From: Sphagnum compactum | Lineage: Eukaryota > Bryophyta > Sphagnopsida > Sphagnales | Length of the DNA stretch: 64,000 nt | Assembly: GCA_965153455.1 (NCBI GenBank) | Contig: OZ234501.1 | Location: 14,868,855 to 14,932,854 of the forward strand | Direction: 5' to 3' | Shown here: positions 1 to 13,180 of the stretch, one piece after another | How positions within the stretch are numbered: position 1 is the stretch's first letter | How the letters are laid out: every line of letters starts with the position of its first letter | Program-made: the position numbers and the translations under genes | Notes under the pieces: model-generated | Told to the model about the DNA's origin: nothing | The model's database searches: none | What the model saw: only the letters and a program-made list of their open reading frames with translations

Positions 1-707
1 CTTCTTGCTTTCTTCCTTTGCCCTTTGATTTTAGTTTTTTTGTTTGGGAAGTGCAATGAAGTGGCAGAAGTTATTATTGGAAAATAAAACACCCTGCTCA
101 TAGTGGACCATAACAATACAATCATCCACTAGGTTCCATTTCCATATGAACAAAATTGATAGATGTGTAATAATTTCACCCACTTCATTAAATCTAATTA
201 GGTCTGTTGATGGTGTTTTTTCTTTTATATTTTGATAACATATGCCATCTTCGGCATATTTTAAAGCTTTATTTGTACTTTTTGACATCACAAACTTTGA
301 GATTTTCAAACCATTAATATTTAGTTTAAATTATCCATAAGGATAAAATTTATAATTTATTTTAAAATAAGTATGCTAAGAAAATAAATAAAACTTATTC
401 TGAAATTTTTCACACTTATCAAATTATCAAATTTTAATATTAAATATATCAATAATAATAATTTATCCCGAGAAGATTAATAGTTAAACCCTCAATGGTT
501 TAAGGTTATGGAAAAGAAATAATATCCCAACAAAACATTCACCCATATCAAATTAAAGAAAATCCAACAATCAACATGAAAATTCATTTCACTTGGTTAC
601 TTGGCTTAATGTTGTTGAATAAAGAGAATTTTGAATATCATTTACATTTTGAATAAATGAGGGACTAATTAGTTCAAATTATGGCATTACAAACTGTTTC
701 ATGCAAC

Positions 708-873
708 ATGCCATTTGCTTTAAGTTCCCTAAGGCAAGCATTGCGGGTACTAATTAAAGGTATTCATAATGCAAGTATTGTTAAGAGGAAAAGAATTCCT
801 TGTATTCCATAATGAGAAATTCTAAATGTAGCATATTTAAACATACATCAAAATTGAACACAATATACCTAAT
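708..873 (+). repeat. Dispersed repeat shared with 37,303-37,469 and 57,568-57,735
   Basis: The segment reads through the same series of words as 37,303-37,469 (same orientation) and 57,568-57,735 (opposite orientation): a 'gccattt-gctttaag' start, 'ccttgtattcca', and 'catacatcaaaattgaac' near the end. By eye the 708-873 copy is about three-quarters identical to the others, so it is an older copy. It lies just 3' of loci D and E, but here no family gene is adjacent. Function unknown. Confidence 0.55.
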
Positions 874-1080
874 ATTAATGTGGCTTTTGCCATTGGCCCC
901 AATGTGAATATGACCATAACCAATTGTGAAGTTTTTATTTTTAACCTTTAATTTATTTTCAACGACTTTTCTACTCTCAATGCCTATCGTATATTTGGGC
1001 ATAAATTAAATGATTTTCTATTTTTTCAAAAAAATTAACCATGTTGTCAAAAATTCAAAATATTTAGATTGCAAGAATTT

Positions 1081-1145
1081 GGAATCAAACCATGGCCTAA
1101 TACAGATAAGCACATTAGTTATGAACACATTAACCACAAGGATAA
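1081..1145 (-). repeat. tRNA-like head, probable SINE or tRNA pseudogene
   Basis: On the minus strand the stretch contains a good RNA polymerase III A box (tggttaatgtg) followed about 35 bases later by a near-consensus B box (ggtttgattcc, one change from ggttcgantcc). The T arm does not fold as a perfect stem and no acceptor stem is evident, so this is not a working tRNA gene. A tRNA-derived SINE head or tRNA pseudogene fits best. The A-box to B-box spacing is typical of that class. Confidence 0.35.
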
Positions 1146-2759
1146 TAAGAGTCCTTTGAAGTTGAGTTAGAATTTAATATGTAAAATTTCTAAATGTTGA
1201 AAAGATCAAAATTAAAAACTCACATGCTGAATCTTAAATTTTAAAATAAATTAATTATTTGACACTTGAGTGTCGAACCCGCCCAGGTACTATGATATAA
1301 AGATAAATGTTGTGCATGTAAATGATTGTGTAACACATCTTATAAAACCATGTAAATTTTACATCACAAGACTTTTGCCATTCAAAAATGTCAATTTACA
1401 AAAAAATATTAACTTTATATAAATAAGCTAAAATTTTGACAACTTATAACTACAAGTGTTTCTTTTTTGAAAGATGATGATGCCCCTAACACTACTAACG
1501 TGTTGCATACCCTTTTCCTACTTAAAATCTTGTCATAGTTTGATGATAATTTTCTAGGGACCTTATGAAAAATGTATTGTTCTTGTGACTAACAATTCAA
1601 AATTTTATGTGAAAATATTTATTTATTTAAAAAAAGAAGGTAAAGTAAGATGGTTTTTTGTGTGGAATGTTTTATCAAAATGTGAAATATATATATATTT
1701 CACAATACTCTCATTCTTTTAAACAACATAATTCTCAAAAAAAATTAAATGATTTTTTTCACCACATTTGGACTTTTAATTTAATATGATAACCTTTTTA
1801 TAATAGTTTTTTTTACTATTTAGACAACATCATGTTAAATCCTTCTTGGGCTACTACGCAATGATGCAACATCATAAATTTTAAAACAAAAATTAGTGGT
1901 CCAATAGTTTCAAATTGAATATTTCAAAATCCTAAAAATGATGAATTATTATCTTCAATGCACCTTATATTTTTAATTTATAACAATAATTTAGTGGTCG
2001 GAACAATGGATTTTGTCCCATATGTTACCTGCTCAATTTCAATGATTTTAACAAATGGCATTAATTTTTTTTCCTTCTTTTGACCAAACCTTTTGAAAAT
2101 TATTTAGCATTGAACATCAACACATTTTAAAGTAATAATCCCATAGAATGCAATAATAATAATAATTGTGCATTATAAGTTATCCTCCGTATACACTAAG
2201 CAAATATCATAAGATCTTTCAAAGGTCTTTTGTAGTGTCCAATTTAAGTATTAATATCATGTGGCATGCTTTTTTTGTGTATTGAAATACAAGTACATTT
2301 TTCCAATAAGGCGTTTGTTTATATACATATACATTCTCATCAAATTGTTAATAATGATACATGAAATCATATGATTGTTGATTCCAACAAAAGGTACATT
2401 CTTATAAAGTAAAATAAAAAGCCAATTATATAAATATTATTGTTGCTGAATTGTTTCATGCCATTGGTCTAATGGGCACTTTAGATGAGGGCACAAAATG
2501 GAACAATCTTATTGGTCAAGAGTCATAAATTAAACCCAACGTCATTACATGAGAATTTGAAACCAACACAAACCAATTTGATGTGGCATTTACATGGCAT
2601 CATTTTGAAAGGAAATTCAATGGGTTTCAACCAAAAATGAAGCTAAAACATGAGTTCATGGTTTGGATGTACATTAGGGTCCAAGGTTGTTTTTTCATTA
2701 TTTTTCATTGTTTATCTTACTTGTTTTTAAGTTGAAATTATGCAAGAATAGAAGACATT

Positions 2760-3098
2760 TTGTGGATTGGGGACATTCTTGAGAGCACACTCACCATTCC
2801 ATTTTTTAACACATCTAATGTTGACATAGTTAGATTTGTAGATTCACACAAAATTGTTGTTCAAAGGAATGTGTTTTCAACCTTGCAAATGCACAAAATG
2901 AGGACCAAAAGTTTTTGCCATGGAGGGTTGAATGTTCATTTTCACAAGTTGAAGGAAATTTGGATTTATCAAGAAATCTTTAAACTAATTCCCCTTCCAA
3001 AAAAAGAACAAGGAGAAGGTGTAATTGTGATGAAAGAGGAAGATGAAAAAAGTGAAAGGTTAAAAAAAATTGAGCAAATAATGAAATATTATATTTGA
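2760..3098 (+). other. Unrecognised 112-codon open frame
   Basis: An ATG-initiated open frame of 112 codons with a lysine/glutamate-rich C-terminus. It matches no family I recognise. It lies about 500 bases upstream of the Myb/SANT-like fragment on the same strand, so it could be decayed 5' sequence of the same transposon ORF, or chance. No splice signals or paralogue in this window support it. Confidence 0.15.
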
Positions 3099-3595
3099 TT
3101 GCACTATGATGAAAAATGGAGCTTGAATTTGTTAAAGGTTTGAAAAAATAAGAATTTTTTTAATTTAGTTGAAACCCTAACTATGTTTGTTTTGATATTA
3201 TTTTGTAAGAGATTTTTCTTTCAAATCTAAAACTTGAATCGATTGATAGAATTTTTAAAAGCAAAATAAGCAAAAAAACAAATTCAAATTGGGCCTTTGT
3301 TTCTTGCCCTTGGCCCCCTTTCCCCCATTATAGGTCACCATTTTAGGTGCAACAAAGTTTGAATCAACATCTCCTTGGGGGAAGGGGAGGAGCTAATCAC
3401 AAAGCCAACTTTATTTCAAATGTTTTGATAAGAATTGCATTAACTTTATTAATGTAATCAATTTTATTTTATTTTTTGTTTTTAGGATTACTTTTCATAA
3501 AATCATGGTTTTTGATCCCCAATTCTTTTTTTTATGAATGAATTACATGGTTCAAATTACACACCCCAATGTTGGTTTCAATCTTTGGTTTTTGA

Positions 3596-3955
3596 AGGAC
3601 TCCAATTGCTTATAAAGGAAAATTCAATGCAATTTACAAGTTATACAAGGATGACAAAATTACAAATGAAATTTTAAGTAATGATCACCATGAATGCCCT
3701 TTCTATGATGCATTAGATAGTTGGTGGCATCAAAATAAAAATGTGATGAAACATGTGAATGTTTTTATAAATGAAATTGATGAAATTGTGGGCAATTCAA
3801 AATTTCAAACAAAATTTGACAAGAGTTTTAAGGATGATGGTAATAAAGAGCTCTTAGATAAACCTCTCACTCCAAATGAAGTTAAAAACAAAACAAAACG
3901 CAAAAGATCAATGTTTATGAACATTTTTCAACCATGGTTGAAAATAATATGGTAA
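3596..3955 (+). pseudogene. Myb/SANT-like (trihelix-type) protein fragment, Harbinger accessory ORF
   Basis: The frame is open from just after a TGA at 3,593 through 3,955 (about 119 codons). It reads as the second half of a Myb/SANT-like domain followed by a lysine-rich tail: residues 'KFNAIYKLYKDD', then 'HECPFYDALDSWWHQ', then 'KFQTKFDKSFKDDGNKE'. Proteins of this type are the DNA-binding partner encoded by plant PIF/Harbinger elements. No intact N-terminal half is seen, so it is a fragment. It faces the transposase remnant at 4,380-5,300, the same convergent layout as the second Harbinger element near 49-51.5 kb. Family assignment is from remembered motif shape, not a search. Confidence 0.5.
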
Positions 3956-4379
3956 TGTTATAATAATTGAAAAAAACGAATGGTTTATTCAAAAATATGG
4001 ATGTCCAAATTAAATGTTTCGTATATAAGCCATAAGTTACATAACATTTGAGTTTTGAATCATTCATCATAATGTAACTTAAATTCAAATGTATTTGGGA
4101 AGACAACATAATTATTTTTTCTCAAATTAACTTCAAAAAAGAATTTTTGTTAAAAGTTCATGAGTTGTCATAACCTTTGTCAACATCTTCTTAACCTTCT
4201 TTTCTTTTGATTTCTTGTTGGGATTATTTTCAATAGTTATTATATTTTCATACTCACTTTGATATTCTATGTTCTCCATGTTAATTTTATCATTGTTCAT
4301 TATCCTTGGATTTTGTAACCTCTTCATTTGTTTGATTTTTTCTTTATCACTTTGAACACATTAGTTCATTTGATGCTCA

Positions 4380-5300
4380 CAAATGTTGAATTTACTTCTA
4401 ATTGTATTTTTCTTTGAACCTTTAAAGCCCAATCCATATCAAAGCCATCTAAGTTGATAATGTCATGTTATGCAAACATATGCAAGATGTCACCAAATCT
4501 AGCATGTGATGCTATGGAATATTTACTTTCTTGAATAACATTCTAAACCTTTTTTTTAACATTCCAAAAATTCTTTCCACTGACATCCTTGTACTTGATT
4601 TGATAAAATTCCAACGTGCTTTGTATTTTGGCAACTCATCTTTTTCAACTTTGAATGGAGAATATAACTATGTCGCAATGGATAAGTGGCATCTCTTATC
4701 AACTTATAAGGTAAAACTTGTCTCTCATCACACAATTATTTTATAAAAAAATTGAAAGAAATTAGACTCAACCATGAATACTACATGCCCACCCATAGTC
4801 ATAATCCCCAAAACTACATTTTGCATCTACAACTCTTCGAATCAATGTGGAATAAAAATCTTTTCAATAATAATATGATTTTTAATTTATTTTAGGTGTA
4901 ATAATTGGAATATGACTATCATTTATGGTATCTAGAATGTGAATAATTTTATGAAAGCTTTTCAAAACCAATGATGATTTCTTTGATTGTGATTCTAATC
5001 AATTTAGTATCACCAATGGTTTCAAGTGTTTCCTAATTGTTGCACAAAATTCTTTGGCTATTATTGATGTTACATTGTTTACAATGCCATACTTTTCTAC
5101 ACATTTGCAATGAATTTCCACTACCCAATCTTGCAAGTTCAATTAGTACTTTAATTTATACAAGGATGTTTTATCTCATGTTTCTTTTTTTTTCACTCAA
5201 GACTTGGACTTGCAACCCTAATCAAAGCTTGAAATGTGTTATAACTTAACCTTGTACACATTGTTGAAACATCTACTCAAAAAAACTTTCAAAAAATTGA
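4380..5300 (-). pseudogene. Decayed PIF/Harbinger transposase
   Basis: Translating the minus strand across several frames gives the ordered blocks of a HARBI1-type DDE transposase. They are a 'TINDSHIPII' block near 4,905-4,935 (canonical form T-I-D-G-S-H-I-P), then 'VVDAKCSFGDYDYGWA' near 4,785-4,835, a serine-valine-glutamate block corresponding to 'SVERIFG.LKKRF' near 4,545-4,590, and a C-terminal 'NLDGFDMDWAL' near 4,430. Frameshifts and stops between blocks show it is dead. The first catalytic aspartate reads as asparagine. Harbinger transposases cut and paste DNA together with the Myb-like partner. Confidence 0.65.
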
Positions 5301-6990
5301 CTTTTCATGTATCCAATTGCCCTTTCCATATGTTCCAAACTTTTGGTGGCATGTCAACAAATTCTGAAAAAAATAGTAATGCACTCATCATATTCCAATC
5401 TTCTACAATAGCTACTTGTTGCAATGAAACCACTTGTGCAATGACTCAATACATTGCCATAATAAAAACTAGGACCACCGATATCTTGGTGTATAGTAGG
5501 AAGCAAGAATTGGAAAAGAAAAAAAAACACGAAAGAAATGAAAAGAAAAAAAAAAGAAAAAAAATGTCAACCTAATCTTGTCACATGTGAATCTCAAATT
5601 TTTTTAATTGAACCTTCAAATTGAACCTTATGCTTTTAATCACATTCATTGTACCTTATGAAAAAATAAATTTTTAATGTGAAGAAAGGTCCAATTCAAG
5701 GATTCAATTTGTCTCAAATTGGCCCCTAAGATTTTGAACCTTGGACTCTCATCTAAAGTGGCCTTAAGATCCACTTTGATACACATTGAAAACTTATTTC
5801 AATTTAATATTAATCAACATTCATTTGGAAAATCAATCAATGATGAAGGCATTATGAATTGAACATTATAACTATGATAGGACAATAAAGTTATCTATAA
5901 AGTCACTTAGATTGGAGACCCTCCAAACTTGACATGACAAGAGGACTATGTGTCTATGTTGTAGGGCCTCCAATAGTCAACCTTCAAATCACCTTGATGC
6001 TCAAGTCTCTAAAATGAAAAGCAACCCACACTCTCTCTAAGGGACCAACATAGCCCTCCATGGAACAAAAAGACACACAAATCCAACTACGAAAGAAAGT
6101 AGCAAACAAAAGTGTCAAAATCCACCAACAATCCTGAGTTGCAATGACTTTGTGACGTAACCACAATGATGCACCCACTAGGCAAGAAAACGCCAAAACT
6201 CGAAGTCTTTTTTTTCTCAAACTTCAGAAGTGCAACCATAACCAATGCTAGCTTCTACACGACGCGCCTAGTAGGCAACAAAACTCAAAGCTATTTTTTT
6301 TTCAAACTCTCAAAAGCCCAACCAAAACAAATGTTAACTTCTATTGAGCCTCCAATGCGAAGGAAGTTTGTAAGGGATGCAAATTCGACGTTCAACAACT
6401 ATTGATGAATGCAAAAGGGGAAGGCTCTAGAGTTCATGAGAGACAACAACATAACACAATAGTGTAGCAATCAACTTGGAAGTGTTGAAACCTATGTTGG
6501 AAGACACTAGAGATTTTGCTGAAAACACCACAAAAGAGCAACTAAAGCTTTTGCCAAGAACAAATCACAAAAGTTGCACACCACACTCCTTGCCAAAAAA
6601 ACATGAAACCCTCTATGTGCAACAGTCCTTGCCAAGAACACAAGACATGGAAATGAAAACATGAAATCTCTTTGTGCAACCCTCGTCAAAAACATAAGAA
6701 AGGGAGTTGGACGCAAAAATGAAAATGTTAAAACCCATCACTGCAATGCTCCAACCTCCTTTCTGAAAACACCAAAAATGAAATAAAAAACAGTAGAGAG
6801 CTTGCTCATGTTAGGCACCACCAAACACCAAACTTAAATGACCCCAAGTTTGGGTGCAATAACAAGTTTCCTACCCCATTGATTTGCTTTGTAAACTTTT
6901 AACAGTGTATGTCATTTTGGCCCATGTATTGCCGAAACACAGGGTTCTAGCGCTGAATCTACAAGACTATACAAATAACATTATTATATA
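5301..6990. other. Intergenic, no recognised gene
   Basis: The 5.3-5.9 kb part is AT-rich. From about 5.96 kb base composition becomes more even. Open frames at 5,984-6,220 (minus), 6,166-6,405 (plus) and 6,476-6,716 (both strands) overlap one another antisense and match nothing I know. Repeated phrases around 'ttgccaagaacac' at 6.55-6.65 kb suggest a small local duplication. Confidence 0.4.
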
Positions 6991-7108
6991 AATCTTTTCT
7001 ACAAATACACCACCAAAAAGGATAAATATTCATATGTTATACTCAGAGGTCTAGAAGCTAATTTCCATAAGACACATGACACCAACTTGCTCAGCCAACC
7101 ATTCATAG

Positions 7109-7563
7109 TCAATCCAATGTCATTGCATCTTCCTCCATCTGGGTTAACTCTGGCTTCACACAAGCCAAAGAGACCTTCAAACAACAACTCGTTGCATTTT
7201 CTAGCATATGGGTTTTGTTCAGCTCATTGGGTACCTGTATCTCCTCTGCTGACTTAAGTTGTAACCAACAAGTCTTTGGTATTCTGTTCACCTTCATTCG
7301 TTCCTGGAGCATTTGCCATGTATGACTCCTCAGGAGCAGGCTCAGTGATGACTGGAATTAACTCTGGGGTGTAGTCTGAAGACAATACTGGCAGCTCAGA
7401 CTCCAAAAAGCTTGCTTCCAAATTTAAATCCCCTATTTGGCTTGTTGAACCATTGCCATTGCCATCAGTCACAGTATGTTCTGCATCCAGCTTTCTGACC
7501 AATTATATCATCTCCCCCAATTTCTTGTTCTCATCATGCAGCTGCCACAGCATGTCCATGATG
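7109..7563 (-). pseudogene. Locus A: broken terminal exon of the MPDK-type gene family
   Basis: This is the counterpart of the terminal exons of loci B, D and E. After an acceptor at 7,564 (ctgcag) the frame gives 'MDMLWQLHDENKKLGEMI', hits a TAA, and continues with 'VRKLDAEHTVTDGNGNGSTS' and the acidic 'ELPVLSSDYTPELIPVI' block. It then ends early and resumes in another frame as 'PNELNKTHMLENATSCCLK', reaching the family's common ending near 7,109 with the same relative stop. One in-frame stop plus a frameshift make this copy non-coding as it stands. Locus A also lacks a recognisable Met-Pro-Asp-Lys exon. Confidence 0.6.
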
Positions 7564-10500
7564 CTGCAGTACAACAGGAAACATATAACATGCAAAAGGA
7601 ACACATGAGTGAATGTGAGTTGCAAGTGTCCAGCTTCAATGGGCCAATGAAATAAATAATCCATGGAAGGAGAATACATTCATGATTGTTGGCATGCCAC
7701 CTAAAATTTGGGCATCCTAGCAAAACACTGTGGTTGCCAGATTCCTGACTCAGACTTGCCTGTACAATGTTCTATGGCATGAAAATGAGGCCTGACCCCA
7801 TAAGAGGTCCAAGTTCTAGGTAACAAGTTCAACATGTATGCTTAGTGAATCTTCAACTGTACAGCTAGCTACTTAATGCAAGGTGCCAATGTACCTAAAA
7901 CAATCCAGCCATCTGTTTGCAGCACAAAACCATAAATTGCACCATGTCCTTCCATCTGACATGACAGCATTCAGTAATGAAAATTATGAAATTCCTGACT
8001 GCAAACTTTGAAGGAAAATCAGAGAAAATGAAACTGAATTCAGAGCATCCTGACACAGCAGGTCAAATGTGAAGCACCAAGCAATATTGATGTGATTGTA
8101 TGGAAAAAGTTCAACAAAAGAGAGTAAAAGCGATATCAGGGATTACCCAGCAACCCCAACACTGCAGGGTTGGCCAACATGGGTACCATATAGTATCAAT
8201 GTGATGTGATTTCAAACCCACAGTGCTTGCAAATTAAGGCAATGGGTAGTTCATATCCCATCACATCTTCTATTTGTTATTTAGCAAAACCTAAACACTA
8301 CAACAAATAAGAGTGCTGCTGTAACCTCTGACAGGAATTCACAACATAATAGACAATCACCTCGACCATGCATGGCAGTGACAAGCTGCCATCACTCTCA
8401 ACTGACTTTGTCATATGCCAACAACAGGTGACAATAAGGAAGTGGTAATCTGGTCAAAATGCTGGACCCACAAAGATTGGAAATTCTGCATCTGCAGTAT
8501 GTTGCACATTTCTCGAAGCTGTGAAAAAAACTCAGCAATCAAGAGACATAGCTAATAAAATGAAAGCCCCGTTGCAGGGCATAGTCTAGACAGCAGTCTA
8601 AGTGGCAACCTGAATAACTTTTGTGAAATAATATCTTCAACTAGGACAAGAAACAGAGGACAACATAGAAGCTTCTAAAGGTGCATCATTTAAGAGTTCA
8701 GAAAATTGAAAATTGAAAATCCAGTCAATCTCATCTAGGTATATATCTGCTGGCAAGTCACTTGGTTTGATAGACAGACAGATCTGAAGTGAGGGAAGAG
8801 TGGAAATTGTTATATGGTGAATATAATCAGTAGTGTGAAATCCTCACAACTAACAGCAATTGTGGACACAGAAACATGACTCTTCTTGGTTGCCACTGCA
8901 AACTGCCCACACAACAGCAATAAAATTGAAAGTGATTGCAGTCATCAATTCCACATCTTCATGGTCTATTATGTGTCAGTTACATGAAGCCACTGTCAAA
9001 TATTTATCTGAAGGGCAGAGACAGCTTGATTCTTGGCAGAAACTGTGACTAGATCCTTCAAGTCAAAGATTCTAGCTCTAAAGAAGCCATAGCTCAAACT
9101 TCAGTCTCTGCTGCTTGGAAGCCAAGATTGATCAAGCAGTCCAGAGCAATCATAAATTTGTCAAATTCATGACAACAGCTGATACTTGTGTGGCTGATGT
9201 CTTCATTTCCTATGCAAACTTGAACAACATTTCATTTTGGAAACACAACCATATTGAACAGGCACCATACTATGTCAGGTGCAGATCCACCTCACTCTTT
9301 TGAGCTCCCAAGTGCTTTATCTGACTGATTTACCAAGGTGGGGGAAGGGTCTCAATGACAAGCAGTTGGAAGGGTCATCTGCAGAGCTTGGAATTGAAGT
9401 GCACACTGCTATCTAAGTCTTGCTCTTCTGTTGCCAATTTGGTGCCAAGTGTAAAATTCCATCAAGTTTCTCAAATTTGGCCAAAAATTGTACACAGAAA
9501 CACAGGAAAATTTGCTGGGACTATTGAAGTGAACCTACCATCCATTCAAAATGCAACCCAGAATCTTTTGACGTAAATCCAGATGGTGGAAGCTCGCAGT
9601 TCTAAGCACCTGCAAATACACAACAGATCCAACATGTCAACTCTGTGGTGTCCGTCCAGCTGGATGTGGATGATGCATTTAGGGTCTGAGAGAAAGGATC
9701 TTACAAACCTGGATCCAGACCCTGCAATATTGACCTGCAATTGGGAGGGAGGGCGCACAGAGAGAGCAGCAGTCCTGGACTATAATGTTTCGAGTACAAT
9801 TAGCTCCAATCATCACGTGACACCAAACTCAAGAGCTGATTGGAATCAAACTGGAAAAGATGCAGGATCAACTGAGGAGAATTTCGCAGGAGAAAGTCGT
9901 GGCAATACAATAAACTGTCCTCTGCCCTAGTTATATGGAAGATATCGTTCACACAACATTGCTAATGGCTAACTTCTTCTCTCTGCTCATCACCCCTACC
10001 TAGTTATCTGTTGTTCTGCAGCTGGATGCATAGACAAAATTGAGCATGAATCCAATGTAGCCTGTCCAGCAACAAGGCTCGTGAAAAGACGAAACACCCT
10101 TACTAATTCGTATCAGAACTGGCCTTCTATGATCTTCTTCAAGTCCTAAACAGAGTTGCTACTGAAAATCTTACGCCAGGCAACAAGAGGTGTTTTCTTC
10201 CTGTCCTGTTTGGTATGGCACACGGACGGCATTTTCTGGCCTATAAATTCAGCGTAGATTTACAATCGCACACAGCAAACTTGAGAGCCGACGAACATCA
10301 AAAATTGAGTGCGGCGGAAGGAGGATCATCAAAGGCACAATTGCGCAGGGAGAAAGATTTCGTGACACAATAAAACTCTCTGCAACGTCTATCCTTCTGT
10401 AACAGATAACAAACACAACGTTACTACTAGTCGAAAACTTACTACTCCTCTCCTGTCCATCAGCCCCTGCCTATGTGAGCCTGTGTTTCTACCGGAAGCA

Positions 10501-10640
10501 TAATCAAAATCGACCATCCCTCTACTACCATAGCGTTCAAGAGCAAGTTCAAGAGATAGAGAAATGATAATACCTTGTTTGGAATCAGAATTGGTCTTTG
10601 ATCTTTATCAGGTCCTCAAAAAAAGCTTCTACTGCAGCAT
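7564..10640 (-). other. Locus A: intron and leader sequence homologous to loci D and E
   Basis: This stretch aligns in order with the introns and leader of loci D and E. Near 8,330-8,480 it matches the 'gaattcctgtcagaggttaca' region, near 9,580-9,660 the 'gacatgttggat' region, and near 10,210-10,400 the 'ggccagaaaatg' and 'ctttctccctg' region. A leader-exon donor (AAACAAG then GTATTA) falls after 10,574. The leader resembles those of EAF6 (33.9 kb), D (43.98 kb) and E (53.35 kb), but is more diverged. Open frames here on both strands are not conserved and I do not call them genes. Confidence 0.5.
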
Positions 10641-10904
10641 CTTGTTCACTAATCCTGCTTCACAAGAGGAGTTTTCTTCGTGTCCTGGTTTGGAAAAGTT
10701 CCAAACACCATCGCTGATCTCTTGCACACATGGAAGATGAGGAGTCCTTTGTTCCTTCAAGCCCCAAATTTTTTTATAAAAAATCCAAAAAAAATCGCGC
10801 TCCTGTATGCAGACTGAGCTTACAAGATTGCTGATTAATAAATCACGAGCACCGAACCGGATCCGTTTCGTTGTCAAAATGCCTCTTCCGCTCTGTGAAG
10901 GTGC

Positions 10905-11175
10905 GTCCAGATACACTAAGGTTCCACCCATAAAACTGAAACTGGGACAGTAAATAGGTGGGGGAGTACTAATAGCAAACCACCTGAACCAATCACTATG
11001 ATGGGCCAATCAGAAACACTGAGCAGCAGTTAGATCATATTTATTACACTCTTTTCTGCAGGTGTACAGCGTTGCCGTGCCTTTTACGAGCCACCGCACG
11101 CAGTGCAATTATACTAAGCCAAAACCGTTATCGTGAGCCAGACCGGCATATTTTGACTTTTTTTTTCTGAGAATG
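10905..11175. mobile_element. MITE copy, GAGCATCTCC family, partial
   Basis: Sequence from about 10,917 follows the interior of the short elements at 35.1-35.6 kb and 58.4-58.8 kb: 'ggttccacccataaaactg', then 'actactaatagcaaacca', 'cactgagcagcag', 'attacactcttt', 'gtgcaattatactaagcc' and 'ccggcatattttgac'. The terminal inverted repeats are not clear in this copy. It is the most diverged copy of the family in the window. Confidence 0.5.
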
Positions 11176-13020
11176 GTCAGTTCTAGTTTAGGAAGCATAA
11201 TTTAAGAACCAACCCGGTTCTTTTGAAAAAACAAAATCATTTTAGAGAATCAGTCAGGGTTTCAATTTTTAAAAAATATATAAATCCATCCGGTTCTCAT
11301 GAAAATGATTCTCATAAATGTGAGAGTCATCGGTTTTCAAAGGCGGTTCTTCACTATCGAATGTCAAAAAATTATATTAAAATTTTGATTTTTTAAAGTC
11401 TAATTTTTCAATAAAAAATAAGAATGATTATAAAATTTATAATAATTTTAAGGATTGAAAAAAAAGAAAGAGGAAAGAACAAGAAGAAAAATAAGTCTTT
11501 CTAAGTTACAAAACATGTTTTTCTTCTCTTAAACCCAAGTTACTTCCAAAGTTTGTGATATTCTTATTTCTTGTTCATTTTTAAAAAAACCTAAAATGTT
11601 AAGGGAGCCCCAACTTAAGCTTTTCAAATTGTTTTGAAAGATCAAAGGCAATGGAGCAACATTCCAAGAATGTTTGGCTATTCGGTTACCAACTTTGAAG
11701 TGTTCTAAGATTTTCTTTTTGGATTTTTTGACCCTTTGATTTTTGAGAATCATAATTTTCTCATTTTTGATCTATTTTTGACATTTTTTTATGGTTTGGA
11801 TGCGTCGAGACGGAGGCTTTAATTTTTCTTTGGACACCATGAATCCCTCCCTTGGGATTCGGCTCTCCTCTGGGCCACTAAATGTACATATAAATAAAAA
11901 ATAAAAGAAAAACATGTGCCCTCCCATTATGTATGTTTGGGGATATGTATAGTAAGTATAGAATAAACAATTGGTATTTTTTTTCATGAGGCATTTGCAT
12001 ATCAGTGATGCTAAGATAATTCAAGCATTGGATTATTGTGACAATGTAATTTTATTGTTTGCTAAGCAATGTGATATTCTTTGAAAGTCTTTGATCTTGC
12101 ATATTTAAATCTCTTTAAGTAATTCTTATTGATCAAGTATTTCCAAAAATGAGTGTCCCACCACTTGGTTCATGTGGCTTGGAATTTCCAACAAAGTTTT
12201 CTCAAAATTCCTAACTCAACTCAAGACAACACTTTGGAAAAAACAACTTACATATAATGGTTGAGCCTCTATTAGATGCAATGGTTGGATTTCCAACTAG
12301 ACCAAACACAACAACAAACCCTTTTTTTTATTTTTAAAATTTCCAATTATGTGATATAGTCAAACCGGTGATCATCAACAAGAAGATTTGACCAAATATG
12401 GCTATAGACCAGATATGAAAGTAAAAAAAAAAATTACAATCATTTTGTATTTTGGCTACTTGCTAGGTGTTGTAGATTTCCAGCAATTTCTTTAAAATTT
12501 TCGAAATCTGGCAAATTAGGGCCATTTATTCCACAAAAATCCATACATGTGTTGAAATCATATTTTTCAGGTCAAAAAGTTGCAAAAATTCACCTCAAAT
12601 AAGAATTCACTGCAATAAACCCTTTTCAATATTGTTGCTTTTGGTTCCTTTCATTACTTTCATTAGTGTAAATGCCTATATCTCCCTTGGAGTTCTTTCC
12701 ATCTTCCCATAACAAGTTATTCAAGCTTTTTAATTTAAAAGTCCCAAAATATCTAAGGAAGTGATAAGCACACTTAAAGCAAGAAGGGCAGTTCTAAAGT
12801 ATTTAGGATTGAAGGTCTCTCTACACCTGATAGTTTATCACCTCCTTTGCTTTTGATGGAGGACATTCACGTATCAAATCATCATATTTGTGACAATGGT
12901 TCATTTGCCTTACATTTCCCCAAGGTTTAACCCAACGACTCCCCATTTTCCTTTTGATGATATGTATAAATTGATCAAAACATACTTATGTCAGTCAATG
13001 TAAGATGTATGTGTTTCTTT
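11176..13020. other. AT-rich intergenic, with ccggttct motifs
   Basis: No gene recognised. Around 11,190-11,350 the motif 'ccggttct' or its relatives recurs several times in alternating orientation. The same wording appears at 52,860-53,030 immediately upstream of locus E. Both sites flank a family locus leader, so this may be another short transposon family. Confidence 0.35.
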
Positions 13021-13024
13021 TTTG

Positions 13025-13180
13025 AAGTTTTGGTGTCAAGCTAACATCAACGTAACACCCACTTAACATTGTGTGCCACCTAGGATTCAATGTTAGCTAA
13101 CATTCTTGATGTGAATGCAACAAAAACAGAAAACTTGTCTCTCTTAACATCAACTTAGAATTAGGTGTAATCGCAGCATA
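13025..13180. mobile_element. Short element resembling the end region near 52.2-52.6 kb
   Basis: The words 'cttaacattg.gtgccacct', 'aatgttagctaacatt', 'acatcaacttag' and 'gtgtaatcgcagcataa' occur here in the same order as at 52,320-52,480, just outside the Harbinger Myb-like ORF. This suggests a solo end or MITE derived from the same element. The terminal 'gcataa' could include a TAA target duplication. The other end was not found. Confidence 0.4.

Larger units (their letters stand above)
1..2700. other. AT-rich intergenic stretch without recognised gene
   Basis: I see no recognisable protein here. Short open frames exist, for example minus-strand frames at 31-309 and 781-1002, but they match no family I know and their composition is that of the surrounding AT-rich DNA. 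Two items stand out and are listed separately: a tRNA-like stretch near 1,081 and a segment near 708-873 that recurs beside loci D and E. Confidence 0.5.

Noticed and set aside
5628-5650. 'ttatgcttttaatcacattc' as a possible Harbinger terminal repeat
   Set aside because: It resembles the reverse of the 'gcataa' ends at 13.17 and 52.47 kb, but no partner end at a sensible distance or target duplication was found.
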